Made by a program: the position numbers and the translations under genes
The notes under the pieces: model-generated
Databases searched by the model: none
Seen by the model: only the letters and a program-made list of their open reading frames with translations
Told to the model about the DNA's origin: nothing
Shown: piece by piece, positions 1-10,756 of the stretch
Numbering within the stretch: the stretch's first letter is position 1
Layout: every line of letters starts with the position of its first letter
DNA from: Nemertoderma westbladi
Taxonomy: Eukaryota; Xenacoelomorpha; Nemertodermatida; Nemertodermatidae
DNA length: 44,236 nt
Assembly: GCA_032718475.1 (NCBI GenBank)
Contig: JAUCBJ010001121.1
Coordinates: forward strand, 1-44,236
Reading direction: 5' to 3'

Positions 1-56
1 CTACTTAATAATTCCTAGTTTTATTTTTTAGTTTTACTTCCCTATATTTCTTATAG

Positions 57-3000
57 GATCTGAAGGACTTTGTTCGACAAGAAGGCGAAGTCACGTACGC
101 TGACGCTCACAAGCATAAGAAGAATCAGGGAGTCGTTGAATTCTCCAACGAGAAGGATATGCGAAACGTTCTGGACCGGTTGCAGGGGAAGACGTTACAC
201 GGGAGGGATTTAGAGTTCGAGCCAGAGCGTCGTAGGTGAGTCACCATAGCAAATCCACCAATATCTACTCATATCTACATCTACCCATATCTACTTCTAC
301 TTATACTCGTATCTACTTCCACACATATCTACTTCCACACATATCTACTTCTACTTATACTCGTATCTACTTCCACACATATCTACTTCCACACATATCT
401 ACTTCTACTTATACTCGTATCTACTTCCACACATATCTACATCTACTCTACCCATATCTACTTATACTCGTATCTACTTTACCTTGCAGTGGGAGTCGTT
501 CTATGAGCCGGTCTCGCTCTCCGCGCTCCCGTAGAAGTTCCCGCTCCCGTTCGGGCGGGAGGAGCTCTCGCTCTCGCAGTATGAGATCCCGGTCTGGTGG
601 GGACCGAAGGTGAGTTAGTCGGGTTCACTTGTTAATCGGGTTCATTTATTTTATTCAACCGTTTTTTAAGTCACAATATTTTGTTTAACCTAAAGAAATC
701 GAAAGTTATGTTTTTCAAGCATCGTTCTAGTGATAGTGTTGAGAACTGTAACTGTAATTATACTGTAACTATAACTGTAACTGTAATTACGAATTTTGAA
801 TACTGTAACTGTAACTGAAACTGAAATTACTAAAAATCGATGCAGTTCTCAACCACACAATTAACATGAATGAACACTTGAAACAGTATTGTAATAGTTT
901 AATAAATTAATAACAGTGGTCGACATGGGTATCATTTTTAAAACATTTGTATTTATTATTATAGTTTGGACCTTGATAGTAGTCAAGTGGCCCAATGACC
1001 CATTGCCCACTTAACTCAACTGTGATTTATTTGGCGAGTCAAGCATCGAGTATTGAACGAAGATCTAGCAAATACTGTAGTTATATAATTAGTTATGTTT
1101 ATCTATCTGAACTGTTAGACTATTATCAGCCTTATCAGCACTCTTTGCTTCCTAAATATCGCATATCAAATGTAAATGTTTTAGATAAACAAAAATATAG
1201 TTAATGGTAGAGGGATATATAATGGATATATGTTTTACATTATGAATTATTAATGTTACTGGTACTATTAATATCACAGGGGTACACACAGGGGTACACA
1301 CAGGGGTATCACACTAGAGGTACACTGGAAATTAAATTTTTATCAAGTTTACCATTATAAATTAAAAAATTACAATTAAACTTAAAAAGTGAAAGGAGCA
1401 GCTTAACGAGGTGGGTCTAATCAAAACTACAAATATATGCTTACTACAACAAATTATAAATTAAGGAAAATGATGAGCAGGTTTCAGAAGCATGGCCTTT
1501 ATAACCAAAACAATAAATGATAACAGTACAAGCACTGAAACAAGATGTACAGTAAAATGTGGACGTGCCTTTAGTTGATCTTGTGACCGCCACTTTCATT
1601 ACATACAGTACTATCAGTAGGCCCTATATTAGTTACAAAATATTACCCTAGATGGGGTCCATCTTTCCTACAACAACTACCTATACCGCTCAGGCAGTCA
1701 GGCTCTATAAAGAGGCAGTTTCGTAAAGAATACCACCGGTATTATTAGTGTATATTACAGTAATATATCTTAAAGTGATTCATTTTTAGTTTTAGATAAC
1801 CATTTTTATTGGGCGAGTGATTCGTTTGATTTTTGTTGGGCAAGTTACTCATTGGGTGAGTGACTGCACTGCACCCCGCCCCGATGAGACTGACATTATT
1901 TCAATGACTGCTGATAGGATAATATATTATTGAATCTATAACTGAAACTGTAACTGAAATTTTATCGCGATCAAAACTGAAACTGAAATGCAAAACTTTG
2001 AATACTGAAACTGTAACTGAAATTAGTCAAAATTGACTCAGTTCTTAAAACTATCTAGTAACCTAGTTGATATGGCGCCAATGTACTTATATGATAAAAT
2101 AATTTCTATAACCGATAAATATATCTATTTAGGCCATGTAATTCACGAAAGTCGAGACGACGATTATGATATTAAGAATGACACTAGGGGGTTATACGCA
2201 CGCGCAAATACATTATGTAGGAAATTTACTAATTGCACTAACACCGTGAAATTTACACTTTATGGTCATATATCACGCCTCTTTATTGTAACGCATTATG
2301 GTCCGCTCAGAATTATTCTGAATACCGTATGTATATAAACTGTCTTAAGGTTGCCAGTGGAACCCACGTGTAAATAAATTATGTTGCGGTGAGCAGATCA
2401 AGTGGCAAACGACTTTAGGTTGTATTGAGGAACTTTGAGGGTCCAAGATAATTAGTTCTTGTAGCAGAATGAACATCTATTGTCTGTATGATACTACCAC
2501 TACTATGATAAAACCTCTCAATATAAAACCACCTGGGCGACCTTCATTCATTGTGTCTTCACGCATGACCTGACCAACTGAAGTCAGCTGATGATATGCT
2601 CTCAGGGCTTCTCGCAGCCCATGGCGCCTGCGCGAGGACCTGGTATATTGAACTAATTATTATTTCATATAATATATTTACTTTATTTTTATTCATTTCT
2701 AGCGTCAATTTCAATAGAAATGTGTTTCGTTATGATTAGATCATGAACTCTCTTCGATACACTACTGACTGGAAGTATAGCCAAGCCATGGCTATGGTAT
2801 GGTATAGTCAGGATAGTGGGGAACTTTCGATGCAATTAAAAGTCATCCCTCTCCAGGGGAAATCGACTCAAATAACAGCTGATGGTTCTCAAATATAAAA
2901 CTATTGACTTTCGTTTATTGTTTTGGTTAGAATAAACTGCCACATACCCCCCCCCCCCCCCCCCCCCCCTTCTATCTCGGCATAGCATAGCTAGTGGGTA

Positions 3001-6000
3001 TATAAAGGCTGTACTCAATCCATCAGTTCAGTTGCTATGCAACACCAAAAACACAACAAGCAGTAAAAAGACTGGCCTATTCCATGCTGTTAGAGATAGC
3101 GATTGCTTTAATCAACTGTCCTAGGTTAAGAGGGAATATCCATGTGGTATTCTATGCCAATATATCGGTTATCGGTAGTGACATTGTCAGTCCATCCCCC
3201 CTTCCCTTTGTTCAGCACTAAATATCTGACTGTGTTCTGTGTAGTCCTACTGCGCTACCGGTAACGTTTGCCAGAATTTATTCTACTGTGCCCTCCCTAG
3301 AAACTGTTCCCAACTGCTAGCAGATTACCTACTGACCTACTGTTTCTTTTAATGTGTTGCCCAGTGGTTATGATACTGTCTGACTCTGGAAGGTATTCCT
3401 ATAGCGCAGTACTGACTGACTGAGTACCGATATTGCGTTACTACAGTGTCAGTGGGTTTACAGTTTTAGTCAATATGTTATTTGGTTAGTTACCCCTCAA
3501 GTCATTACTGGCCGTAATGGCCAAATCGAATCAGTTAGAAAACAACCAGGGACCATCGCTCAGACTTCTAGTCGCAGTCGCCCTGGTCGCCATCGGTTGC
3601 TATAGCAACACGTTGGATTGCGGGTTCTGTTTCGACGATATGACCGCTGTGGTTAACAACCGAGACGTGCGTAGCAACGAGACCAGCTGGCGTTCTCTGT
3701 TTGCTCACGACTTTTGGGGGACCCCAATGGACCGGGAACACAGCCACAAATCGTACAGACCGCTAACTGTCCTCACCTTCCGACTAAACTACCTACTGGG
3801 AGCGCTAAACCCGATTGGATACCACGCAGGCAACCTTCTACTCCACGGCTTCGTGTCCGCGCTGTACACCCATCTAATCGCAAGGCTCGCCCCAATCCCC
3901 TCGCTAGGCTCGGTCGTGGCGGGTCTACTGTTCGCAGCGCACGCCGTACACACAGAGGCTGTAGCGGGGGTTGTAGGTCGCGCCGAGTCCTTAGGCACGC
4001 TGTTCTTCCTGCTGGCGCTAGGGGCGTATCGAGCGGCGACCTCCTGGTTGCCGTGGATGTGTGTCTGCGTAGCCATGGTTACAGCCTCTATGCTCAGCAA
4101 GGAGCAAGGAATTACTGTGGTAGCCGTCTGTGCAATATACGAGATGTTTATGCACCAGAGACAAACAGTTGGTTCTTTACTAGCCACGCTATTAGGCCGA
4201 GGGTTCCGTAGACGTCCACCATTCCTCCCCATTTGGCTTCTCTCTTCCCTATCCCGTTTATTGGTCCTCGCCGCATCATCTGTCCTCCTCCTATTGGCTA
4301 GAATCACCTACATACAATCCGACCTTCCGTCCTTCACTGCCTTCGATAATCCAGCCTCTGTGAGCCTCTTCCCCTCCAGACACCTCACCTACAACTACCT
4401 GCTGTACATCAACGCCAGACTGCTAGTGGCCCCGGTGGGTCTATGCGCCGACTACACTATGGGTAGTATCCCTCTTATAGAATCGATTTGGGACCCGCGC
4501 AATCTTCTCACTGCCTTCATCTACCTCATAATAATCTCTTTTATTCTTTACATTATCTTCCATCCACACTCCCCCCATAGTAGAACACTCATCCTCGCCC
4601 TGTCCCTTCTTATTTTCCCTTTTATTCCCGCCAGTAATCTTTTCTTCCCGGTCGGTTTCGTCGTTGCTGAAAGGATCCTGTATATGCCCAGCATGGGTTA
4701 CTGTCTGCTAATCGGTCTGGGGTGGTCCCGTATCCATAGCAATCTGCGTAGACGATGGATGCGCGGGGTATTCTACGCGGCGACCGCTTGCTGTTTGATT
4801 GGTCAGTCGGTCGCTACGCTACGACGCAACCGCGACTGGCACAGCGAACACACGTTGTTCACCTCCGGAGTCGCTACGAATCAACTCAACGCCAAACTCT
4901 GGAACAACGTAGGGCATTGGCACGAGGGTTTGGGCGAGTGGGAGCGGGCGACGCCCTACTTCCTGCGGGCGGTGAGGGCGCAACCGGACGATGTGGGCGC
5001 TTTAATGAACGTCGGACGGGCGTACAAGGCGATGGGTTCGTTAGCTCTCGCGGAATCCTTCTACCGACGCGCGTTGTCGTACATGCCGACGGCGGTCCCC
5101 GGCACCCCGGCCTACACCACCCGGATCAACCCGAACCACCTGAACCTGTACGTGAACCTCGCGAACCTAATTAAACGAGACCCCTCGCGGCTGGAGGAGG
5201 CGGACGTCTTCTACCGGAGGGCCATTTCGATGCGTCCCGACTTCACGCAGGCCTATATAAACCGCGGGGACATCTTGGTTCGGATGAATCGCACTCTGGA
5301 TGCCCGGGATATGTTCCTCAAGGTTGTGGACATCCTGCGAGACGAACCCGACGGGGATGTTTTCTACAATTTAGGCGTCACTTACCTCGATATCGACAAC
5401 GATAACGCCTTGGTAAACTTTAATAAAGCTTTGTTCTATAAACCCCAACACATACAAGCGTTGTTTAACAGTGCCATGCTGCTATTGGATTCCAAGGAGC
5501 CTGACGATATCGCCGAAGGGAATCGTCGTCTCAACAGACTGGCGGAGTTAGATTCTGATAACGAGAGAGTTTACTTCCATTTAGCGGTAACCGCCATGGA
5601 CAAAGGAGATACCATAGAAGCCGAAGAGATGTTCCTTAAAGTTCTTGATAAGAACGCAAACTTCCGCAGCGCTTTGTTTAACTTGGCATTGATTTACAGC
5701 CGGTCGGCGCGACCCCACAGTGCTATGCAATATATACAGAGAAGTCTCGAAGTATCCCCAGACCATGTCAAGAGTCTCGTGTTGATGGGTGACTTGTATC
5801 TGAACTCATATAACGATACCGAACGAGCTGAGCGAGCGTTTTCTCGTGCGGTCGATCTGGAACCTGGGAGCCCTACGGTCCGGCACAGTCTGTGCGTGGT
5901 CTACGTGAACCAGGGACGTCTGGTGGAGGCGGAGACATGTTTGCTCAAGGTCGCCGCTGATGGTCCTCATCTAGACTATGTGCCTAACCATCTGGAGTTG

Positions 6001-9000
6001 GTTAGACAAAGGATGAAGGAACGGGGCGGTGTCAACGCGAATAAGTCGGTATCTAGATAACGTGTTGGGATCAGGGTCATAAAGTAATGAAATAAGTAGT
6101 AAAGGTCACATATATTCATGTAAAGGCAATGAGGTTTTGTATAAGAGTTTAGTTTTGGGTTATTTTGGGAATTATAAACGTGAGTTTCGTTAAATACTAT
6201 ATGATATAAAAACAGTGAGTCAATTAATATACAGTGGATGTGAAGAAAACGATATATAAGTCGTTGTGAAGACAATAAGTCGTGAGCTTCTGTGCAGATG
6301 ACGCAGTTCAGTTCCTTACATGTGCTCTGGCCTACAATGATTTATTTAATTTGGTTTCGCCAGTCGCAAGGTTGTTTTACAATTCTTACGGCACGCACCA
6401 GAAATTGCATATACTATATTATAATGTTATTTATTTATCAATGTGTTGTTCAATTTTTATTAGTTTAAATATATTTTTGCAAGTTTGTTAAATTGGATTT
6501 CAGATTAATTAACAATTTCTTTATTAGTGCATAATCTTGTACTTTGGCAGCCTCATGGAGTGAATAAGCATGGTGGACAGCCCATGACTTTCTTGAGGCG
6601 CATCTTAAAGGACACTGGCCTTGAAGATGCGGATGATCTAGCAAATGTCATGGGTGATAGGGAGTTGTGGCGGTGCAATTTTGTTGACAAGCCGGCACAG
6701 CATTCTTAAAAATGCAGCTGCAATGCAGCATGCCGATCCTAGTAGTCTTTATTAGAAAAATCGTAACTTAATAGGTCACTTTATTTCCCGCTGGCTCTGT
6801 ATCCCTCCCTCTTACTTAGTGTTCAACCAACGCCACATTATTGTTACTTAGTGTTCAACCAACGCCACATTATTGTTACTTAGTGTTCAACCAACGCCAC
6901 ATTATTGTTACTTAGTGTTCAACAAACGCCACATTATTGTTACTTTATGTTCAACCGATGCCACATTATTGTTACTTAGTGTTCAGCCAACGCCGCATTA
7001 TCGTTACTTGGCGTTCAACCAACGCCACATTATCGTTACTTAGTGTTCAACCAACGCCACATTATTGTTACTTGGCGTTCAACCAACGCCACATTATTAT
7101 TACTTAGTGTTCAACCAACGCCACATTATTGTTACTTAGTGTTCAACAAACGCCACATTATTGTTACTTTGTGTTCAACCGATGCCACATTATTGTTACT
7201 TAGTGTTCAGCCAACGCCGCATTATCGTTACTTGGCGTTCAACCAACGCCACATTATCGTTACTTAGTGTTCAACCAACGCCACATTATTGTTACTTGGC
7301 GTTCAACCAACGCCACATTATCGTTACTTAGTGTTCAACCAACGCCACATTATTGTTACTTTATGTTCAACCGAAGCCACATTATTGTTACTTAGTGTTC
7401 AACCAACGCCACATTATTGTTACTGGAGTGTTCAACCAACGCCACATTATTGTTACTTAATGTTCAACCGATGCCACATTATTGTTACTTAGTGTCCAAC
7501 CACCGCCACATTATTGTTACTTAGTGTTCAACCAACGCCACATTATTGTTACTTAGTGTTCAACCAACGCCACATTATTGTTACTTAGTGTTCAACCAAC
7601 GCCACATTATTGTTACTTAATGTTCAACCGATGCCACATTTTTGTTAGTTAGTGTTCAACCAACGCCACATTATTGTTACTTAGTGTTAAACCAACGCCA
7701 CATTTATACTTAGTGTTCAACCAACGCCACATTATCGTTACTTAGTGTTCAACCAACGCCACAGTATTGTTACTGAAGTGTTCAACCAACGCCACATTAT
7801 TGTTACTTATGGTTCAACCAACGCCACATTGTTCTTACTTATGGTTCAACCAACGCCACATTATTCTTACTTATGGTTCAACCAACGCCACATTATTCTT
7901 ACTTATGGTTCAACCAACGCCACATTATTCTTACTTATGGTTCAACCAACGCCACATTATTCTTACTTATGGTTCAACCAACGCCACATTATTCTTACTT
8001 ATGGTTCAACCAACGCCACATTATTATTACTTATGGTTCAACCAACGCCACATTATTCTTACTTATGGTTCAACCAACGCCACATTATTGTTACTGAAGT
8101 GTTCAACCAACGCCACATTATTCTTACTTATGGTTCAACCAACGCCACATTATTCTTACTTATGGTTCAACCAACGCCACATTATTCTTACTTATGGTTC
8201 AACCAATGCCACATTATTCTTTCTTATGGTTCAACCAACGCCACATTATTCTTACTTATGGTTCAACCAACGCCACATTATTGTTACTTATGGTTCAACC
8301 AACGCCACATTATTCTTACTTATGGTTCAACCAACGCCACATTATTCTTACTTATGGTTCAACCAACGCCACATTATTTTTACTTATGGTTCAACCAACG
8401 CCACATTATTGTTACTGAAGTGTTCAACCAACGCCACATTATTCTTACTTATGGTTCAACCAACGCCACATTATTCTTACTTATGGTTCAACCAATGCCA
8501 CATTATTCTTACTTATGATTCAACCAACGCCACATTATTCTTACTTATGGTTCAACCAACGCCACATTATTGTTACTTATGGTTCAACCAACGCCACATT
8601 ATTCTTACTTATGGTTCAACCAACGCCACATTATTCTTACTTATGGTTCAACCAACGCCACATTATTCTTACTTATGGTTCAACCAACGCCACATTATTC
8701 TTACTTATGGTTCAACCAACGCCACATTATTCTTACTTATGGTTCAACCAACGCCACATTATTCTTACTTATGGTTCAACCAACGCCACATTATTCTTAC
8801 TTATGGTTCAACCAACGCCACATTATTCTTACTTAGTGTTCAACCAACGCCACATTATTCTTACTTAGTGTTCAACCAACGCCACATTATTCTTACTTAT
8901 GGTTCAACCAACGCCACATTATTCTTACTTAGTGTTCAACCAACGCCACATTATTCTTACTTAGTGTTCAACCAACGCCACATTATTGTTACTTAGTGTT

Positions 9001-9105
9001 CAACCTATAGGGTTATTTTCTTGTCTTTTTAGTGTCTCGCGATCACGTTCCCGCTCACGATCCAGGTCGCGTAGCAACAAGTTAAATGGCCGAGACTCGG
9101 ATTAG
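57..9105 (+). CDS. SR splicing factor (SRSF4/5/6 type), 3' half, three exons
   Basis: Nuclear SR protein that binds exonic enhancers and recruits the spliceosome. Exons read as 57-235, 490-609 and 9033-9105, stop TAG at 9103. Exon 57-235 begins after an AG and encodes the second half of RRM2: it starts DLKDFVRQEGEVTYADAHK, close to the DLKDFMRQAGEVT segment of SRSF4/5/6, and ends near LEFEPERR. Exon 490-609 is an RS domain (SRSRSPRSRRSSRSRSGGR). The last exon gives more RS dipeptides and ends NGRDSD. Both junctions are GT..AG and phase 2 (donors CGTAG/GTGAG at 235 and CGAAG/GTGAG at 609), so the frame is kept across 8.4 kb. RRM1 and the 5' end lie left of the window. It is not SRSF1: the RRM2 wording differs. 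The exact paralogue is unresolved. Confidence 0.9.
278..475 (+). repeat. Minisatellite in a short SRSF intron
   Basis: Variants of ATCTACTTCCACACAT (16 bp) and ATCTACTTCTACTTATACTC (longer unit) alternate to give a composite period near 54 bp, about three times. It fills most of the intron 236-489. The translated reading across it (STYTRIYFHTYL repeats) is a by-product, because the flanking exons splice around it. Confidence 0.85.
738..853 (+). mobile_element. Short inverted-repeat (MITE-like) element
   Basis: Terminal inverted repeats GTTGAGAACTG (738-748) and CAGTTCTCAAC (843-853) enclose a low-complexity interior of TAACTG and AACTGA hexamers plus GAATTTTGAATACTG. Size is 116 bp with no coding capacity. 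A related copy lies near 1930-2049. Confidence 0.6.
1274..1324 (+). repeat. Short tandem repeat ACAGGGGTACAC
   Basis: About three copies of a 12-bp unit followed by a degenerate fourth, in otherwise plain AT-rich intron sequence. Confidence 0.6.
1930..2049 (+). mobile_element. Second copy of the CTGTAA/CTGAAA MITE-like element
   Basis: Shares the hexamer interior (AACTGAAACTGTAACTGAAA), the phrase ACTTTGAATACTG and a decayed right terminus CAGTTCTTAAAAC with the element at 738-853. Its left terminus is not recognisable. It directly abuts the LINE remnant that follows. Confidence 0.5.
2060..2325 (+). pseudogene. LINE reverse-transcriptase C-terminal remnant (family 2)
   Basis: The reading DKYIYLGHVIHESRDDDYDI, followed by LYARANTLCRKFTNCT and VKFTLYGHI, matches the block after the RT palm in the widespread animal non-LTR family that reads KYLGHIIS..DDxDI..LYARANMLxRKF. 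It is a short piece without catalytic motifs. It differs from the other LINE fragments in this window, so it is a second family. Confidence 0.65.
2815..2970 (+). repeat. Dispersed repeat A, copy 1, with poly(C) tract
   Basis: Contains CATCCCTCTCCAGGGGAAAT, AATAACAGCTGAT and TTTATTGTTTTGGTTA, then 23 C residues (2947-2969). The same ordered words occur at 20604-20785, inverted at 23481-23626, and in part at 33686-33733. No ORF; probably a SINE or MITE-like element. Confidence 0.7.
2999..3028 (+). promoter_or_regulatory. Candidate TATA/initiator core promoter upstream of TMTC3
   Basis: TATATAAA at 2999-3006 is followed by TCAGTT at 3023-3028. The A of this initiator-like hexamer is 26 bases after the first T of the TATA word. 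It lies about 490 bases upstream of the TMTC3 ATG on the same strand and just right of the poly(C) run of repeat A. Use by TMTC3 is inferred. Confidence 0.35.
3517..6060 (+). CDS. TMTC3: TMTC3, ER O-mannosyltransferase with TPR repeats, single exon
   Basis: The TMTC family adds O-mannose to cadherin-type domains in the ER lumen. The 847-residue product is slightly shorter than the vertebrate protein (about 915). Seen: N-terminal membrane segment (about 15-31); acidic pair D40-D41 in a luminal loop, as in GT-C transferases; HSHKSYRPLTVLTFRLN (75-91), the family hallmark; HTEAVAGVVGRAE (145-157); KEQGITVV (195-202); the TMTC/DUF1736 region with FDNPASVS and NYLLYINARLL (276-303); FIPASNLFFPVGFVVAERIL (369-388); then TPRs from AKLWNNVGH (459) to near 835. 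These words follow TMTC3 rather than TMTC1, 2 or 4. Start: GCCGTAATGG; no in-frame alternative gives a better N-terminus. Odd: no introns, although vertebrate TMTC3 has many, and it sits inside an SRSF intron on the same strand. GC is higher than in its flanks. Confidence 0.95.
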   Translation: MAKSNQLENNQGPSLRLLVAVALVAIGCYSNTLDCGFCFDDMTAVVNNRDVRSNETSWRSLFAHDFWGTPMDREHSHKSYRPLTVLTFRLNYLLGALNPIGYHAGNLLLHGFVSALYTHLIARLAPIPSLGSVVAGLLFAAHAVHTEAVAGVVGRAESLGTLFFLLALGAYRAATSWLPWMCVCVAMVTASMLSKEQGITVVAVCAIYEMFMHQRQTVGSLLATLLGRGFRRRPPFLPIWLLSSLSRLLVLAASSVLLLLARITYIQSDLPSFTAFDNPASVSLFPSRHLTYNYLLYINARLLVAPVGLCADYTMGSIPLIESIWDPRNLLTAFIYLIIISFILYIIFHPHSPHSRTLILALSLLIFPFIPASNLFFPVGFVVAERILYMPSMGYCLLIGLGWSRIHSNLRRRWMRGVFYAATACCLIGQSVATLRRNRDWHSEHTLFTSGVATNQLNAKLWNNVGHWHEGLGEWERATPYFLRAVRAQPDDVGALMNVGRAYKAMGSLALAESFYRRALSYMPTAVPGTPAYTTRINPNHLNLYVNLANLIKRDPSRLEEADVFYRRAISMRPDFTQAYINRGDILVRMNRTLDARDMFLKVVDILRDEPDGDVFYNLGVTYLDIDNDNALVNFNKALFYKPQHIQALFNSAMLLLDSKEPDDIAEGNRRLNRLAELDSDNERVYFHLAVTAMDKGDTIEAEEMFLKVLDKNANFRSALFNLALIYSRSARPHSAMQYIQRSLEVSPDHVKSLVLMGDLYLNSYNDTERAERAFSRAVDLEPGSPTVRHSLCVVYVNQGRLVEAETCLLKVAADGPHLDYVPNHLELVRQRMKERGGVNANKSVSR
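6061..6524. other. TMTC3 3' flank, nothing recognised
   Basis: AT-rich sequence. No AATAAA hexamer follows the TMTC3 stop here, so the polyadenylation site is unassigned. No coding segment seen. Confidence 0.5.
6525..6750 (+). pseudogene. LINE family 1, 5'-truncated 3' end (copy a)
   Basis: Encodes HNLVLWQPHGVNKHGGQP, then TFLRRILKDTGLEDADDLAN and DRELW, the extreme C-terminus of a non-LTR ORF2. It continues into a 3' tail AAAAATGCAGCTGCAATGCA then GCATGCCGATCCTAGTAG. The same tail ends the minus-strand copy at 10757, which fixes the 3' terminus. The left edge is an abrupt 5' truncation. Confidence 0.8.
6811..9006 (+). repeat. 32-bp minisatellite, about 68 units, with higher-order periods
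   Basis: Unit GTTCAACCAACGCCACATTA followed by TTGTTACTTAGT, 32 bp. The left block (to about 7780) mostly ends CTTAGT or TTGGC; the right block mostly ends TTCTTACTTATG. Higher-order structure: a 7-unit, 224-bp period (GTTCAACAAACGCC at 6917 and 7141) and a 321-bp period of nine 32-bp units plus one 33-bp unit (ACTGAAGTG at 7772, 8093 and 8414). Because 32 is not a multiple of 3 and the TATG units lack stops, the right block stays open in all three forward frames. The array ends 26 bases before the last SRSF exon. Confidence 0.97.
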
Positions 9106-9463
9106 TGACGTAACCCGTGACGTAACGAGCAAGTCAGTCAGTCTCACTGCTGACGTCTATGGGTTGGATGTTCTGTACAAGACAGAGACTATCTCCTCTA
9201 TAACTCTAACTCGAGAGCATTATTTCAAACTGTTTTACTAAACTCGTATATATATTGGAAATGTATTTCCCGTTTTAGTTTTTGTGTCAGTGTTCGTGTC
9301 CGATAATTGTCAGAGGTTCATGAGCTCAGTAATTATTTGTTTTATTTGCTCATTTTACATTAGACTGGTTAATCCATTGATTTCCGCAAATTGATTATAA
9401 AGTTTGTCTGTTAGTGACTACATATACTTTTTGTGACTCCATAAACTTTTTCACATCTTCAAA

Positions 9464-9469
9464 AATAAA
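9464..9469 (+). terminator. Poly(A) signal for the SRSF gene
   Basis: AATAAA 360 bases after the SRSF stop, in an AT-rich 3' flank. It is the first such hexamer downstream on this strand. Confidence 0.5.
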
Positions 9470-10756
9470 TTAGGTCACCAAATTTATAACGAATGAGCAT
9501 TGTGTGACAATATTGAATACTATTGAGGTTACAGATAGATTTTATGTTAAAAACGTAAGTCATTGTTTAGTTCATATATATATAGGTGTTTCATAGGACC
9601 AAATATATTATTGGCTACCAAATATATATATTCAAATAGCTAAACCTACCAGAAAAATGTATTAGCATTCAGAGAAAACGTAGGGTTAAGAATCCCACCA
9701 TATATACAATATACATATTTATAATACAAACTATTATTAGTTTGTAAAACTTGGCGCAAGTCAATCATTTACCAAAATTGGTTAGCTATAAATCCAAAAT
9801 TTGACACTAGCTACTGTTCTATTTTAACTGCAGTAATTTTGAAGGGCTGGTGTGGAGGAACAAAGTTTAACATGTAAAATATATTATATTTGCACGAATT
9901 TTTTTTTTTTTGGCAGAAAAAACTAATGTTGACTACTGACCTAGAAGAGAAAAAACGACCAACGATTTTGATGAAATTTTGCATGAACCATGAAAATAGA
10001 TTTCTATGGGTACTTGTGAAATCGCGGTTTAAATTGAAACATCTCAACTTGTTTTTTTCGAAAAATAGCCCCAAAACACGAGGCGCAATGCTAATAACAC
10101 CAGCTGGCACTCATGAAAAATGTTATAGAGAAGGCCTGGTAATGCATTCAATAGGAAGGGCAACTAACAAAGAAGTACTTTCTGTGCCAAGTATGATCAC
10201 TCTACTCTACAACCCAGACAGTAGGCAAATATTAACTGGTTTAGCTGGCTATTACAGTCTCAGCTGAATAACTCTTCCCAATGCATCCTATGGGAAAATC
10301 TACAAGGTTACTCACTCTGCTATGTTAATTGGCGTGCAAGCTAAATTACTGTTATAGTTACACAGTGTGTTGGCTACTATTGATTGCACTGTGCTCTCAT
10401 CTAATAATAATTGTGTTATTATCTTTGTGCCAACATTAATACTGCGGAGGCTGTATGCTTATAAGACTGAATGTTTATTCAGCCTCATAATGATTCCCCA
10501 TAAGGCTAACATTATAGTTTGAAATATAAAAATCTGTTATAATGATAATATAATTGTTGTATTTAATTAATATCGTGGTTTCCATTGAACAGTGTAAATT
10601 GTTAATCGCGGTTTACATTGAAACATCTCAACTTGTTTTATTTATTACAAAAATAAGAACGAATTTGTCTTATCACTTCTTGTGCGCGATTGTATTGACT
10701 TCATGACAACTGCTGTTATTATTATTAATCAATTTACACTTCGACACATATCTGAC
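9470..10756. other. Intergenic, AT-rich, one 35-bp direct repeat
   Basis: ATCGCGGTTTAAATTGAAAC and its continuation at 10021-10057 recur at 10605-10639 with one substitution, 584 bp apart on the same strand. The reading frames at 9811-10267 are short, open on both strands and have no family resemblance, so I do not call them genes. Confidence 0.5.

Larger units (their letters stand above)
610..9032 (+). other. 8.4-kb SRSF intron hosting a nested gene
   Basis: Bounded by GTGAGT at 610 and TTTTTAG ending at 9032. From left to right it holds a MITE-like element (738-853) and a second copy (about 1930-2049), a LINE remnant (2060-2325), repeat A with a poly(C) run (2815-2970), the TMTC3 gene (3517-6060), a LINE 3' end (6525-6750) and the 32-bp minisatellite (6811-9006). 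I see nothing coding in 860-1930 or 2340-2810. Confidence 0.8.

Noticed and set aside
236-613. Continuous frame through 236-613 as a protein start
   Set aside because: It begins at the GTG of a splice donor and reads through an intronic minisatellite into the RS exon. The spliced model explains the data.
3023-6315. Target-site duplication around TMTC3 (CAGTTCAGTT at 3024 and 6306)
   Set aside because: Only 10 bp, no A-run next to the downstream copy and no AATAAA after the gene; chance is likely.
7745-8996. Long forward reading frames (up to 409 codons) across the 32-bp minisatellite
   Set aside because: All three frames are open for the same reason, 32 is not a multiple of 3 and the units lack stops. 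Content is the same 32-residue cycle in each frame. Inside an SRSF intron; no independent sign of coding.
6811-9006. CRISPR-like array (32-bp regular units)
   Set aside because: Units are contiguous with no unique spacers, in a eukaryotic intron; it is a minisatellite.
9811-10267. Opposed reading frames of about 100-125 codons
   Set aside because: Open on both strands, no family resemblance, AT-rich, and part of the sequence recurs at 10605 as a non-coding direct repeat.
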